Shown here in pieces: positions 35,308-48,465 of a stretch of DNA of 64,000 nucleotides (its first letter is position 1; each line of letters starts with the position of its first letter). Source of the DNA: Xiphophorus maculatus (lineage: Eukaryota; Chordata; Actinopteri; Cyprinodontiformes; Poeciliidae); assembly GCF_002775205.1 (NCBI RefSeq), contig NC_036447.1, positions 25,526,501 through 25,590,500 of the forward strand. The letters are read 5' to 3'. Under the pieces are notes generated by a model. The model did not search any database and had not been told where the DNA came from. It saw only the letters and a list, made by a program, of their open reading frames with translations. Both the position numbers and the translations under genes were made by a program.

Positions 35308-36852
35308 TTACGGAGCCACCGCTTTCTCACAGATCCAGTAGTTTTCGTCTCCACACGGTATGTCGTTCCAGCTGTTTTCCAGCTCAAAGAACCTTATCTC
35401 CACACAGTTTTCCATTTTGCCTTCGAAACCGTTTGGCTCTCCAGGCCCCCAGTAGCTGAAACCAAAAGAAGACAAAACAGGACAACGTCAATGGCAAGAA
35501 AATATGTTTTAGTAAAAAAGTACAAACTGACATGTTAGTATGCATCCTATTTTTATTCACGTTAATTATTGAGGTGTAATCATCACTTTCTACATCTTTT
35601 TATGCTTCACAAAACAGAAAAATGGTAAAACCAAACAACAACAACAACACCTTTTGGTCAGCGGAGTCCCATCCACCCATGTCCAGTTCCCCGTCTTGGT
35701 CTTATTATGAAGTCCGAGCCAAGTGAGTCTGTTAAACTGTCTTGTGAAGTCCTTACGCAGAAAATGCAACCATAAGAAATGCACATATTTACTTAAAATA
35801 ATTACCCAATTATTTCATTTTGAATGAAGACACGCTTACCTGTTCTTCTTTGGTGTTGATGATCACCAGGTCAGCGCCTTGCTGCAGACAGAACCGTCTG
35901 CTCTGCTGCCACGTGTTCCTGTTGGAAGAAATATAATACACACTGGAATGGAAACGCACCCATCCCCGCTGGATGTACCGCTCTGTGGAGGGGAGAAAAA
36001 CTCTTCAGACTCTTTCCACTTACCCTGTGTTTGCATCAAAATTTGTTTTAGAAAAGCTTTAGAGGTTTTAATCAAAAGACGAACTAATGCGGTGTAACAA
36101 TGTAAAGTCTAAATTAAATGGTCACACTTTATTTGAAGGTGTGTACGTAAGACTGACTTGCCACTGTCAGAAACATGACACAACACCTGTCATGAAGATG
36201 AAGGAGCCTTTGAGAATGTTTACGACTGCTGTCATGAAGTGTGACTTGGTACATAATTACATTTTTAATGCAAAGGTCACCATTTTAATGGACTTTTGAC
36301 ACAAGATTTAGTGTAATTTTCTATCACAAGTGTCATTATCTACCGAAAGGCACTTCACGACAACAATCGTAAATGTCCATAAAGACTCCTTCATGTTCCT
36401 GACAGGCGTTGTGTCATGCTTATGACGGTGTCATGTCAGTCTTATGAACACCCCGTCAAATAAAAGTGTTACCACCTAAACTTCTCATCTGTGTCAGTTT
36501 GTCTTAGAGTTGCATTGATCCAAAGTTATGAGTAATTATTGAGGTTCTTTCAGATGCTTAAACAATGTGTCTTTTATCTGCATTTTATCTGTTTGGAGAT
36601 CCGAGCAAAGTCATTTGCAGGATGAAAGAGAATTTAGCCAATTTAAATTAATCGTGCTAATGATTATAATTAATCGTGCTAATGATTATAATTAATCGTG
36701 CTAATGATTGTGAGAGATAAATAGCAGAAAATACTATGAAGATTTAGCCTCAATATTTATTTTACATGCTGTTTGTGTTACCATTGTTGAACTCAGTAGA
36801 TGTATGTTTTCCCCATGATGAGTTTCATCATCAACATCATCATCATCATCAA

Positions 36853-36950
<98 letters not shown>

Positions 36951-39090
36951 CACTTACCGATCAGTTGTTCCTGCTTGACAGTTTCATTACTGCAAGCGGG
37001 TCCTGTTGGTGATGTCTGACCGTCAGATTTGACTGAAAGAGAAGAGAATTAATCAACATTGTGAAAACAAGACCTTCGTCGTGCTGTCATGTGATTAGAA
37101 AAAGCAAGTGAGCTCATGTTAATGTGGGAGTCTGTAGTTCATTTTAAGGACAAAACAGTGAAGCATTAGCCAAGTGGAAAGCCCCCATCCTTTGGTTCCC
37201 CTCTGTCAGTCTGCGTAGTACCTCTGACTTTTCACAGGTTTCACAACAGTTCGTGATTCTTATCGTCCTGAAATGGATAGAAATGTGTTCATGTTCCCTT
37301 CGCCAAGTATGACAATGTGAACGATCCATGTTCACACTATTTAACACTGAAGTCAATTTGATGCCCATAGGCTCTCCATAAAAGACACATTTCAGGATTT
37401 TTTTTTTTGGTCACTTTAACACCTACATTTTACATTCTTTAACAAAAGAAATAATATAAAAAAAGTGATTTCCAATTAAATCAAACCCTTGTGAGACGAC
37501 ACAGATGACTTCACAGGAGGAAAATTGTGAAATGCACTTCCTCAAAATTTGCCATCTAGGACATAACGAATGCCAACGTGGTGGTTGCTATAGTAACGGT
37601 GTGAATTCCTCGACCCCGCGGCGACAAACCTTCACTGAGAAACTGTTGCTATTTTATCATAACTTTCTTCCATTCTGAACCACAAAACAAACATTTTTGT
37701 ACCTGCAGGAGCCAAAGCTAAATGTTATAAAGATTATATGCATAACTGGTACTGTTTGCTGATTTACCTTTTTGTTCCTTCTTCTGATTTTTATTGTTTT
37801 GAAATTGAAAGAAATATGCACCAATTTCAAAGGGATGAAAGGCTGGTTCGAATACTCCTTGAATAAATGATCAGGTGTTTAGTTTTGTCAGATGATGATG
37901 ACAGTCATTTGACCTCTTTCTCTTTCATTACTGACACGTGGTTACATCAGTTTTTCCATTTCCTCTTTATTTTTAATTTTGTTTTTTGGTCAAAATGTTT
38001 CAGTTTTTTAGTAAACACACAGACTCACACACACCATCTTTGAGGATAGTTAAAGTTTTTTGGATTAGAATTATGTCTTAGGTAATTACAATTTGAGAAT
38101 TGTAATTCACATTGCACATTCACATTACAATTTCAGAATATTACTTAAGCTTCGCTCATTCAGGATCTGCAGTATCAATGTAGTTAATTGTTGCATATTC
38201 TCTTGGCATTTTGGTATTTTTTGGTATATCTGAAATGAGTAGATAAATATTTTCTGAAAGGCCTTAAAAATCATACAAAATATTTTTATGTACTATTTTC
38301 TGGAGACCTTGCATTACACCCAAATTCCATTTATTTTCGCTCCAATCACCCTTCAGGTCTATTTGCTCCCACAAAACATGACCCGTTATGACCTCTGATT
38401 AAACAAAATCTACCTTGAAAGACAAATTAATCCGTAACAACATGTCCTTACAGGGAACCAGGAGAAGATATTGGAAAATTATTTCAATCTTTGGTTGTTA
38501 AAGTTGGGAACAAATCGCAGACCGACTCAGTACAAAACGTCCTGCCAGACGACCCTTTATTTGTAACAAAAAGGAGACAGGAAATGACTATAGCTGAAAA
38601 GGCACGAAACAGCAAACGGACAAAATGTCCACGCTTCCTCTCTCAACTTAAGCATTATTTCCAGCAGCTGCTCTTCACATGCATTACAATCTGAGGATAT
38701 TATTAAATTTGGCTTATAGTCTCTCTGCTAAATGGGGCCTGATAAAACAAATTTATTATTTGTTTCTTTGGTGAATGCTGTTTTTTGCCTTTAATCAGCA
38801 ATTGATGCCATTTTGGAAACATGTTTTTACCCTTCTCTAGTTTGTTTCCTTAATCCAGATAAAACGTATTGCTCACAAAGCACAAAGCTTAGCTGTCACG
38901 CTGACAAACGGTGTAAAACTCACACAGTGTCAGGCGGAGAGACACGTTGACAGCAACTTGTAGGAAGCAAAGGAGTCCAAAGCTAACTCCAACCAGCCTC
39001 AATAGCTTTGTCCCTGGATATAGAAACAGGGTCACAATAACAGAGAAATTCTTCTGTTGCATCTTTTGTCAAACGTTTGTGTGTGTGCAC

Positions 39091-39157
<67 letters not shown>

Positions 39158-39491
39158 CCTACGCTAAGCCTGACACACCAATGTAAGTCAAACACAAACA
39201 TAAGTTTCATCCAGTCATTTAATAAGACCAGTGAAGAAATATTATTAAGATAAATTGTGCTTGGGGCTATTCTTAATATTACAGTAATTGCTAAATGATG
39301 GGGGGGGGGGATGTGTATTTAAAATGAAATCTAAAATAGTAAAGCACACTTTTGAACGGAGTTTTTTTCTTACCTGGTGCAGAACGACTCCCCTCGTCTC
39401 TTCCTCCAGCAGCCGTTGTAACTGAAGGCTCAGGCAGATTCACATAGTCCATGCCGAACTCTGCTGGCTCTCTGCGCACAGCTCTTGCCAT
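35308..39491 (-). CDS. C-type lectin receptor 1 (CD209/CLEC4-like, type II membrane protein)
   Basis: Six exons: 39491-39374, 39013-38924, 37032-36958, 35982-35840, 35751-35651, 35455-35308, in continuous phase, giving 224 aa. The product has a short cytoplasmic tail (MARAVRREPAEF, DYVN at residues 15-18), one membrane helix (about 43-64, LLRLVGVSFGLLCFLQVAVN), a short stalk with a Cys, and a C-type lectin domain on three exons. The domain has WVRFHSSVYYIS, WLGLHN, WTWVDG, WGPGEPNG and WNDIPC. The EPN and WND motifs are the calcium/sugar site 2 signature, which in this family predicts mannose-type binding. The start ATG has a good context (AAGATGG). A poly(A)-type AATAAA overlaps the stop. 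Closest known class is teleost CD209-like receptors; orthology cannot be fixed. Confidence 0.9.
36121..36476. mobile_element. Short palindromic DNA element in lectin gene 1 intron
   Basis: The left end GGTCACACTTTATTTGAAGG and right end, read on the other strand, GGTAACACTTTTATTTGACG are inverted repeats. They continue into shared AAGACTGAC and GACACAAC blocks. About 356 bp, no coding capacity. This wording is common in fish genomes. Confidence 0.65.
36646..36711 (+). repeat. Three tandem copies of a 22-bp unit
   Basis: The unit AATTAATCGTGCTAATGATTA plus T repeats three times, the last copy ending in G. It lies in an intron of lectin gene 1. Confidence 0.9.
36826..36950. repeat. (CAT)n microsatellite next to a splice donor
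   Basis: About 40 CAT units with two CAA interruptions near the left end. On the minus strand it begins a few bases after the gtaagtg donor of lectin gene 1 exon 3. Long His or Ile open frames over it are artefacts. Confidence 0.95.
39079..39155. repeat. (GT)n microsatellite
   Basis: Nearly pure GT repeats with a short GCACGC interruption, in the first intron of lectin gene 1. Confidence 0.95.
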
Positions 39492-40171
39492 CTTACCTTC
39501 AGAGCACCGTCGTGTGACAACGGGCAACAAACTGCTTTTCTTGCATGACACTAGAAAGCAACGCACTTCTTCTTCTGTTCGTTTTGCAACAAAAACAAGA
39601 CTTGCTTTTTCTTCCTCTTTCGGGCACCTTATCTCATTTCTCCCCTCATGAGTAAAAGGTCAGAAAACCCCCGGCTCCCCCTAAAAAACATTACTTCATC
39701 TAAACCACTGATTTGCCGTACTTAAGAAATACATGCGTCATGATGACGATGTGTTCATGTCCGCCACCGACATATCTGAACATTTTAGTGACCTCTAACA
39801 GAGAACTGTTGGTTTATTCTCTAATCTAATCGACAAAACAACCTGATCAATGAAAGCATTAAGACAACGTTGAGTTTGAAGCTTCTTTATTCTTCATAAA
39901 AAAGCAATAAATAAATAAATACAAAAAACATGGAATAAGATAAATTGGAACATTTTAATAGTAGAAAGAAAAGAGAAGAAGAGCAACATGAGCCTCAGGA
40001 TTTCCTCACTTCCTTTGTCGCTCTCATCTTCCATAATTCAAAGCAGAACTTTCATGAAGTAACCTCTTCAAAAAGGGAGTTTTTCTTTGTTTTTTTAAAA
40101 TTACATTTCTCAAATACTTTAATTTCTCCTAAAACAGCTCGTGGATTCGTTTTCCGCATTCCCGCTCGGCG

Positions 40172-40261
40172 ACAACATGCAACACGTTTGTGGTTGCATG
40201 TTGTGCAACTTGAAGGATGCAAACTGCATCCTTCAACACGTTTGTGGAGTTGAAGGATGCA
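40172..40261. repeat. Two adjacent hairpins with repeated loop sequence
   Basis: Hairpin one: ACAACATGCAAC at 40172-40183 pairs with 40193-40204 around ACGTTTGTG. Hairpin two: TTGAAGGATGCA at 40210-40221 pairs with 40225-40236 around AAC. The CACGTTTGTGG phrase recurs at 40237-40247, followed by a third copy of TTGAAGGATGCA. Confidence 0.8.
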
Positions 40262-41506
40262 ATTTGCCAAAAAAAAAAAAAAAAAAAAGCAAGTAGAGGT
40301 GAAAACATTCACGGATGTGAAATCGTGGGTAAAAATGCTGAATTCTTTGAGCCGCAGATTCAACAAGGTGGTCAAAAGACATTCGCCAGAGATGTTTGGT
40401 TGCCATTGGCATCGTCACGCGATGGCTGCAGATTTGAGAATCCTCCCTTCTGCTGCCTCACTGTGACCGTTTCATTGTGCACTTGATGATTTTTAAAAAT
40501 GCAAGTTGCTTTCAAAGACGTGTGAGGTCGGTACCAGTCACGGTCTGGGAGAGTTTGAAAATGGCCGTTTTCTGTTTTGTTTTTAATATCATAAACTGCA
40601 GTAGTTAAAGCCTCAAAGACAAATAATAAGTACTGAAGTTGACTCAGACACTTTCCTACAGCGGGTTGTTTTCTGCATGGTCATTTCAATTTTATGCATT
40701 CTCAAAGTCAACATTTGGTCTGTGAAAAAAGGGGATCAACAGCTTCTCACAGTGAAGAAATCTTTTTTGTTTTTGGTTTGTGCAACAACAGGTTTGCTTT
40801 GAATAGCCATAAATAGCAATACTAACTTTGTTCAAAGGAAATGAACAAAGTTAGTAATTTGGCTCAAAATCAACAAGTCGGGGGCCCCGCCTGATTATCA
40901 GAAAATAATTGTTAAGTATTATTAATTTGTGATTACCTTCCTGGGTGAGGTTTGGTATTAAATATCACTGAATAAACAGACAACCTGTCTTCAAGTTTTT
41001 AAGAGAAATTATTAAAAATATACAACTAAGAAGAATGCCAGTTTTGCTGCCCGAATCATTTTTGCATTGCTGCAGGAAAACGTCTGCCTTGGAATTATGT
41101 CACCAAGAGACCAAAAGTTGGGAAAAAAAAAAGAAACAGATCCTTTCACTTGCATGTATAAATTATCCACTGAATCTACAGCAGATCAGTTTGATATTCC
41201 CAACAAACGATGGCAAACAAACAAATAAATCAACAACAACAACAAAAACGGATCTGCAACGAGCTTAGAAAAAAAAAGTCTTGCTACACAAGAGTTAAAG
41301 AAATCCCAACAACGAGAAGCTAATTTATTTGAAAAAGTGTTTTTGGACTGGTGTTAACTTGCTGTCCATTTACTACTGCCTGTGTGCGCCACCTGCTGGA
41401 CTGAACTGTTAATTCTGCTTTTTAAGAAAGCAGAAGTCATTCTACAAGACTAAAACCTAAAGCTTTAGTTGACACGGAAATAACTGATTTCTTCGGTGGA
41501 ATTTCT

Positions 41507-41512
41507 TTTATT
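41507..41512 (-). terminator. Candidate poly(A) signal AATAAA for lectin gene 2
   Basis: AATAAA on the minus strand, about 250 bases past the stop codon of lectin gene 2. It is a motif match only. Confidence 0.35.
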
Positions 41513-41763
41513 GATGGTTTAGCAATATAAATTACACTGCCTGTTTCCTGAAATGTGCTATACAAATAAACATGGCTGATGGATTGATTGATAGAAATGA
41601 ACAGAAATGATCAGAGCGATGGCTTTCATTTTAAAAATACATTTAAAAATCAAAATACGCCATGCTTATACTGCCAACAGAAAATCCACCAGAAAATCAG
41701 CCTTTTATAAAATCCTGATTCATTTTCCAAGTTTTGGTTTGTTTGTTTGTTTTCTGGTGTTGT

Positions 41764-44700
41764 TCAAAGAGCTGCTTCTTTTTCACACATCCAAAAGTTC
41801 TCAGTGGTGCAGGATATGTCATTCCAGCTGTTTTCCGTATCGAAGAACCTCATCTCCACACATATTGGATTTCCTTTTACCAGCCTGTTTGGCTCGTCAG
41901 GGCCCCAGTAGCTTGAAACGAACAAGACAAAAACGGGACAACATCAGAGACACAACGATGAAAACTGTCGCAGGTAAAGAGAACAGAGCGACGCAGCAAC
42001 TCTTCAAAAGTGATCAGATTTCATCACGTTCACTGTTAACAGATTTTTGACCGCCAGTAGATTGAACACATGCGGCTTAAGATTAAGGAGCTGCTGCATG
42101 ATGGTGCAAGTTCTTGGAAGAAAGTGGTGGTACACACCGTTAATGGATGTTTCTAGGTAGTTTTTTAAATTTTTTTTAATGTTTAAAAAAAGTAAAAACC
42201 TCTCCGTCAGCGGAGCTCCATCCACCCATATCCACCGTTCTGTCCCAGATAACTCGTGCAGTCCGATCCAGGTCAACCTGTCCCTGCTTAACTGCGTGAT
42301 AAAGTTCTTACGCAGAAAATAAAAATAATAACAACAAATGCAGAAATCAGTCAAAATGAAGATTATTGCTATTTTGCATGTTCTGCTTATTTGTTTTGCC
42401 TAATAATGATTTTTCGCTCACGGTAACAGAAGCCTACCTGTTCCTCTCTGCTGTTTATGATCAGCAGGTCGGCGTCCTCCCGCAGGCAGTACTTCCGGCT
42501 CTCGTCCCAAGTCTTCTTGATGGACGACATGTAATAAAAACTGTCGCGGAAATACAGCCATCCTTTCTGGAGATACTGCCCTGTTGAGGTGTTAAAACGT
42601 CTTATGAGCTTAATGTTTCCCTCATACTGAAGCCTGAATTGCAATTCAAGAAAAGCACAAATTTTTCCTTTTAAATCGGTTTATGCAAATGGAGACTTTT
42701 TTTATTTATTTTTTATTTTTTACATTTAATATGGGCAATGTTATTATTAACAACTTTAAATAGTATTACATTCATCTTTAGGTACAACGCACCAGGGCCG
42801 TGCAGAGACCTTTGGAGGGCTCAAAGTTAAAAAGGGCACATTGAACAAGATCTTAAAAACATCCTACAACAACACAGCAACGACCCATATTAACCAAGAA
42901 CCTAATTGGATCCTACTATATCATTGCCATCATGCGGGGAAATGCAAAGCAAATATAGTCTATATTTTCCCCAACAGGTATAAAGTATCTGTTTCTGCTG
43001 CTGACAGTCCTGGAGGGCTGAGCTGATCTAACAGACCAGAGGAGAGAAGGTCAAAGGTTATAAAGTTATGAAATAAGCAAATTTGCTGCCATTTTACTAA
43101 TGAAGCCCTAATAATATCTATTTAACCTCTAGAATAACCTGGCTGCAGACTGATTTATAGATCCAAAAAGCTCGAAGGGGTTAAATCTATATAATAGTTT
43201 GATTTTAAACCTCTAGATCTAGAATTATAAGACTGGGATATCAAGGCAAAGAAAACTCAGTAGCTGCTGGTAGGGGCCATTCAGGGGCCTCCAGACATTC
43301 AGGGGCCCCTAGAAATGGTTTAATTGTAACACAGACCATAGATCTAAACCTGTAGCATCATTTATAGAAAATGACAATGTTATTAAATTTTATTTAACGC
43401 ATTCAGCTGAGAAAAAAATATTTACATTTAGGATTTAATTAGGAAGTTTACTTTGTAAAAGTTTAAAGCATCATCTTGATAGTTTGATTCAGGGTCGGTT
43501 CTAGCCATGGATACATGAGGGGGACAATAAGGCAGCGTCATAATACTGTAATGACGCCAACACCGCAGATGTCGTCCCGCAGAATAGGGTTTATTAGAAT
43601 AAGTACAAGCTGCTATTCCTGAGGCTGCAGATCACGCCTCTAACAAACTGGTACACTCAACAGATAGCGTCACTGCTAACCCAACTCTGAACTCTCTCCG
43701 CTTCCGGTCCTGGTATCAGGTTTCAGCGCCAAAAGACGCAAACATTTCCCACACAAAGGACAGAATATTCAGTCCGTAACAGTTTCTTTTCTGGCATGAC
43801 GTTTATTTTGCGATTACTACAAATGAACACAGTGCGATTGATTAGCTAACGTGAAAACCTGCTGGACTGATAATGTGTCAGAGTTGGTGTGAGGGTTGGT
43901 TTATTTTAACTGGACCGAAACGCAGCGAGCTGCGCAGCACAACATGCTAAGGTTGTTAAAGTCAAGGGAACATAAATGAGCTACTTCCAACTCCCTTGAT
44001 ATATTTTAAAAAAAAAATTGAAACTTTAACTCTGGGGCTTGTTTTGGACCTGTAGTGTTAGCAAAGCATTGTGTTCCTTTAGTGTACATTTAAGATTTAG
44101 ACAACTTGGCAGATAAAGTCGCCATCGCTGGCATCTAGCCAGTTTGCTGCCCGCTACCAGGGCGTGAGGCTGGTTTGAATACTGAATGCTGATTGGCTTT
44201 TTACCAGAGGCTGAGGGGTTTCAGCTGCAGGCTGACCACAGACAGACGGGAGAAGATCGTCTGGTGCGCAGCAGAACCTCAGATAACGGAGATGTTTCGT
44301 TAATTGTGGCAAGTTTCATTTGAGGGGGCAAGACGTTTGTTTGAGGGGGGGACTGCTCCCTTTTGCCCCAGCGTATAGCCGGCCCTGTTTGATTGTTGTG
44401 TTACCATGGCTACAATATGGTGTAATCTTTGTGTTTGAAATGGGTTTGTTCACAAATACATCACAGCAAACAACCAATAATCAGTGATTGATTTTAAACT
44501 CGGCCAATAAACCTGGTCTCCCCTGGTGTCTTACTTTTAATAATGAAAATGTCCAAAACTTTTTTCAGTTTTGGATTTACAAAATAATTGACATTCCCAA
44601 CAACAACAAAACACTGTATCTACTGTATTAGTTTGAAATATTACATCTTATTTATTGCTGAGCAAATTAAAAAAAAATTTAATTTCATTTTGGCCCACAA

Positions 44701-46271
44701 GCATTTTTAAGTTAGAGATTTTGGCCCATGCAGCAAAAGGCTTGGACACCACTGATCTAGTGCTTTCCACATATGAATTGTCACATAATCTCTTATGGGT
44801 CATTTCATAATCTTCGCACTTACTGGTCTCTTGCTTCAGCTTGCACATGTCCTGAGTCTCGTTACCGCAAAACACCTCATCTGGCGTGGGCTGAGGTACG
44901 TCTGAAAGAGTAGGACAAGTTGGCCATGATTTAAAAGAAAATCTCTCATTGCGGTTTCATGGAAGTGTTAAGTGTAAAGATATAGTATCCATAAAGAAAT
45001 TATGGAGGCGTCGAGTAGCTTTGTAGATTAAATGGAAAAAATAAGACAAAAAAACTAAACAAAAGAAAACATGGGAGCGCAGAGAGCCAGAGGAGAACCA
45101 AAACAGAAATCCAGTAAAAGTTGAAGACAGGATACACAAGGAAGAAAAATGATTTAATGGGAGGAGCCAGCAAGGAGTGACTGAGAAAGAGTTGTATTTA
45201 CACTGGGAGCTTGACTCCTGAACAAGGACCAGATGGCTGATTAGAAATGGGTTGGAAGTGTGAGGGAGAGAGAGAGAAAAAATGGCACAGGGAGCGAGTT
45301 ACACAAACTGGGTAACTGGGAAAACGAATCTATAATAAATAAATAGATATAAGGAACCTAATTAAACTAAGGTAACTAGAGGACTGAAGTAAGGTGAAAC
45401 AAAAACAAAGCTATTCAAGTTGAAGAAAGAGATAAGGAACATAGAATAATAACAAAACTAGGATCAAACTCCAAAACAACCCAAAAAAACTGCAAAAGTT
45501 TGAAAAATGACTTCCAGCTAAATTTCTCTATCAACTGGAGCAAAATTAACAGCATGTTTTTTTCAGGATTGTTCATAGCTGTGTTTATTGTTGCAGTTTT
45601 CCATTCTATAAATGCAGTTTGTAAAGCAAAAATGCAATAAAAAGAACTACAAGGTTTTGCTAAAGCCTCAAACTATTAATTGCTGTCTTTCATCGCTCAA
45701 CTTACATACTTGAAAAAAAACAACAAACTGAATTTCAAAGTTGGATTCCTGAAAGTCTCCAGATCCACCTCCTGGGCTCTGATTGATCTTTAGAAAAAGT
45801 GTCCGGTCTCACAACAAAGGTTAAAAAGACAAAACACAAAACCAACTCACTGAGAGCCAGACGAAGGGAAACGTTGAGAGCAACTTGTAGGATGCAAAGA
45901 ACTCCGAAGATAACAGCGACCACTCTGAGCGACTTAATCCCTTAGGGAAAAAACAAAAAAGCACATTGACAGTTAAATGCTTGTGTTGCTGTTTAAAACA
46001 AATCGTTTTTCTTTTTCATGCAAACCAATTAGTGGAGATATTCTTCTTAAAATCACGTAAAAGTAAGAGCAGCGAGTTTCAATCAGTTTCTCAAAATTTG
46101 TCAAGTTAAGAAGAAACATTCTTTAAGGCAATGATGTTTCAAGGCTATTTGGGTCTTACCCGACTCGGCGTCATTTCCCCCGGTCTCTAACTCGGGACGC
46201 CCATTAGTGGACGGATGGGGCTGATTCACATAATCGATCTCGGCTGCGTTTCGGTTAACAGCTCGCGCCAT
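41764..46271 (-). CDS. C-type lectin receptor 2 (CD209/CLEC4-like, paralogue of receptor 1)
   Basis: Six exons: 46271-46160, 45940-45851, 44901-44824, 42580-42438, 42306-42200, 41911-41764, in continuous phase, giving 225 aa. It has the same plan as receptor 1 with the same exon phases. The tail MARAVNRNAAEIDYVNQ carries DYVN at residues 13-16. The membrane helix is VVAVIFGVLCILQVALNV. The stalk has an Asn-glycosylation site (NET) and two Cys. The lectin domain has GWLYFRDSFYYMSS, KTWDESRKYCL, WIGLHE, WIWVDG, WGPDEPN, WNDISC and WMCEKE. EPN and WND again predict calcium-dependent mannose-type binding. It sits head-to-tail behind receptor 1, so a tandem duplication is likely. Introns hold hAT-like material. 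Confidence 0.9.
43490..44387. mobile_element. hAT-like non-autonomous transposon (898 bp)
   Basis: It starts CAGGGTCGGTTCTAGCC and ends, on the other strand, CAGGGCCGGCTATACGC, which are imperfect hAT-type inverted ends. It is flanked by TTTGATT at 43483-43489 and 44388-44394 (an 8-bp GTTTGATT if the end base is shared), as expected of an 8-bp hAT target duplication. No transposase frame. It lies in an intron of lectin gene 2. Confidence 0.75.
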
Positions 46272-46299
46272 CTGACCCTGACGGTCAGCAACACTGACG

Positions 46300-48460
46300 A
46301 TGGGCGACAAATCTATGTTGAGAATGATGCTGGAGCCCAACGCCGTTCTGCTTTTGCTCGTTTCTCAACATGGCAACACCTTCTTTTTCTTCTCCTTTCA
46401 GACGTCCTAAAAAGCCTTTAGTTCCCCAGTAGGAAAAAAAGTGAAGAAAGAAACACTATTTCAACAAAACCTTTGCTCCGAATCGGAATGATTGAAGGGC
46501 GCAGGTTTCACAATCTGAAACATAGTCATCTTTTAAAAAATGATTTAAAATCAATTTTCTTCCTCTGGTCATGATTGTGTTAGCTACAAACTGCACACTT
46601 TTATGGTTATATATATGTATTTTAAAAGGTGTGTTTTGTTTTACGTCTGCTGGGATTCTTGTTTAAACTCTTTGGATCAGGTCTAAGAAGAAACTTCACA
46701 ACATTAAATGAACGTAAATATATTGAGCTAGGACAACAAGAGAATGATGATCTCATCATATGTTGTCATTTTTGAGAATTGGATAGAGATGTTTTAAAAT
46801 GTGAAGGTAAAGCTGCCAACTGTTAACTGTTAAAGCTGTTAACCTAAAGACAACTTTAGCTGCCACTAAAGGCAAAGGTTTACCTTAAAGAAGCCTGAAA
46901 ATTGTCATTAAATCTCGACCATGGCAACACCAGCGTTTTGTGATTTGCTCATTTCCTGTGTGGCACTTCTTTTGCAAATCAAGATATTTCAAACAGAACT
47001 ACCTGTCAGAGAAGTAACCACTTTTAAGGATTTTGAAAACATCCTTTCTTAACTTGTTCAACTAGTTCCTCACATTTGTTTTTCTCTGTGATGAATCTTC
47101 CACATTTTGAACCACAATTTCTGCTTCTGATTTTTTTTCCCTCTTACCCAACTTGCTCAAAACAAGGAAGATATTTGTGAAAGGAAAGGAGACGAACAGA
47201 ACGAAGGCAGAGAATTACTGTGCTGAAAGTAGGAGAATCGATGCTTGGCTGGGGTACACACTGGAAAGATATACGGAAATTTCAGGTTTAAAGGACACTC
47301 CGGGATTTGGACTGTTATTCTTTTCTTTTTTTACATTTGCAATTTAAGATCCAGTTCAGTTCCAGAATCACTCTGGTAAGATTAAAAGAACTGCTTCATT
47401 CACATTCCTCAGACAGTTCGGTCCATATCGACATTTTGAATTGCTGCCTTTACAGTCATGGTGTAAGTCTGCCGTCCAGCCACATCCCACTGGTAAGAAG
47501 CTATAGAAGCCATCATTTGGCTGAGATTCTATTAGCGCAGACCTTTAGCTTAGACACTTTGTCCAACACATTTCCGGGGGCCATAGCCCACTCAATCTGA
47601 GACCACCACATGGTCAAGAAACATTTTTCAAAAGAGGTATTGTCCAATTTTGTTGAGCCTGGGTAGATCATAGCATCAGTTTCCTGTCCTCTACTGGAGG
47701 AACTATCAGGTGGTGCGGTCTCTTTCTGCTGTAGCTCATCCGCTTCAGGACTGGAAATGCTCTACGTTTAGAGCATTGTTATGCCCATATTTGGTCATTT
47801 TACTTGGCCTGCCCACTCTCCTCTCCTCTGCAGGCTTTTCAGTTCTCTGCCAATCACAGGAAATGACTTAAAATATCAACAGTTACCAAAAGTCAGAGGC
47901 CAGCCACTCTGGGGCCAAAAAAAACATTTCATGTTCAAAGTCGCATAAATCCTCTTGCTTCTCCAGTCTGATGATGGGTTTGATCTTCAGTCGTCTTTAT
48001 CATGTTCAGATCCCTAAATGCCTGATGCTCTTGACTGGCCAAGTCACTGTTTCTGTTACGACTGAATAGGTCTAGGCATTGAATTTATTTATTTCAGCTG
48101 CACAGGTAATAAATAAACAATGTTTCTCGTGAATGCGCGTCATCCCTTTGTGATAGTATATCTATATGTCTGTGTGTACACATACCGTTCCTGGGGAAAT
48201 GTACTCCCTATGATTTACATTTTGTCATGTCACAGCCGCACATTCAAAGGAGGCCATTGAATTTTTATGACACACAGATACAAAATGAATCATCATTCCG
48301 GAAAATTACACTTTTGTTCAGCCTAGATTGTGATATAAATGCATCTATCTGTGTATCTGTCTGTGACCGATGACAAGTGATGTGGTTTATCTTTTTTTTT
48401 TTTAAAGCTTGTTTCTTCCTCTTTTTGTTACCACTTCTAATTTTGTCTTTCCTCGTTCTT
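46300..48460. other. Intergenic region between the divergent lectin gene 2 and the lectin-less receptor
   Basis: The two genes point away from each other across this 2.1-kb gap, so their promoters probably lie here. No further coding segment or clear element is seen. Confidence 0.5.
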
Positions 48461-48465
48461 TAAGA

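Larger units (their letters stand above)
39570..41700. other. Intergenic stretch between lectin genes 1 and 2
   Basis: No gene is supported. It contains a pair of hairpins at 40172-40261 and a poly(A) run near 40269-40288. A candidate poly(A) signal for lectin gene 2 (AATAAA on the minus strand) lies at 41507-41512. Confidence 0.5.

Noticed and set aside
36766-37012. Open frames with long His or Ile runs
   Set aside because: They are translations of the (CAT)n microsatellite in an intron of lectin gene 1.
38947-39210. Open frames with Cys-Val or Thr-His repeats
   Set aside because: They come from the (GT)n microsatellite in an intron.
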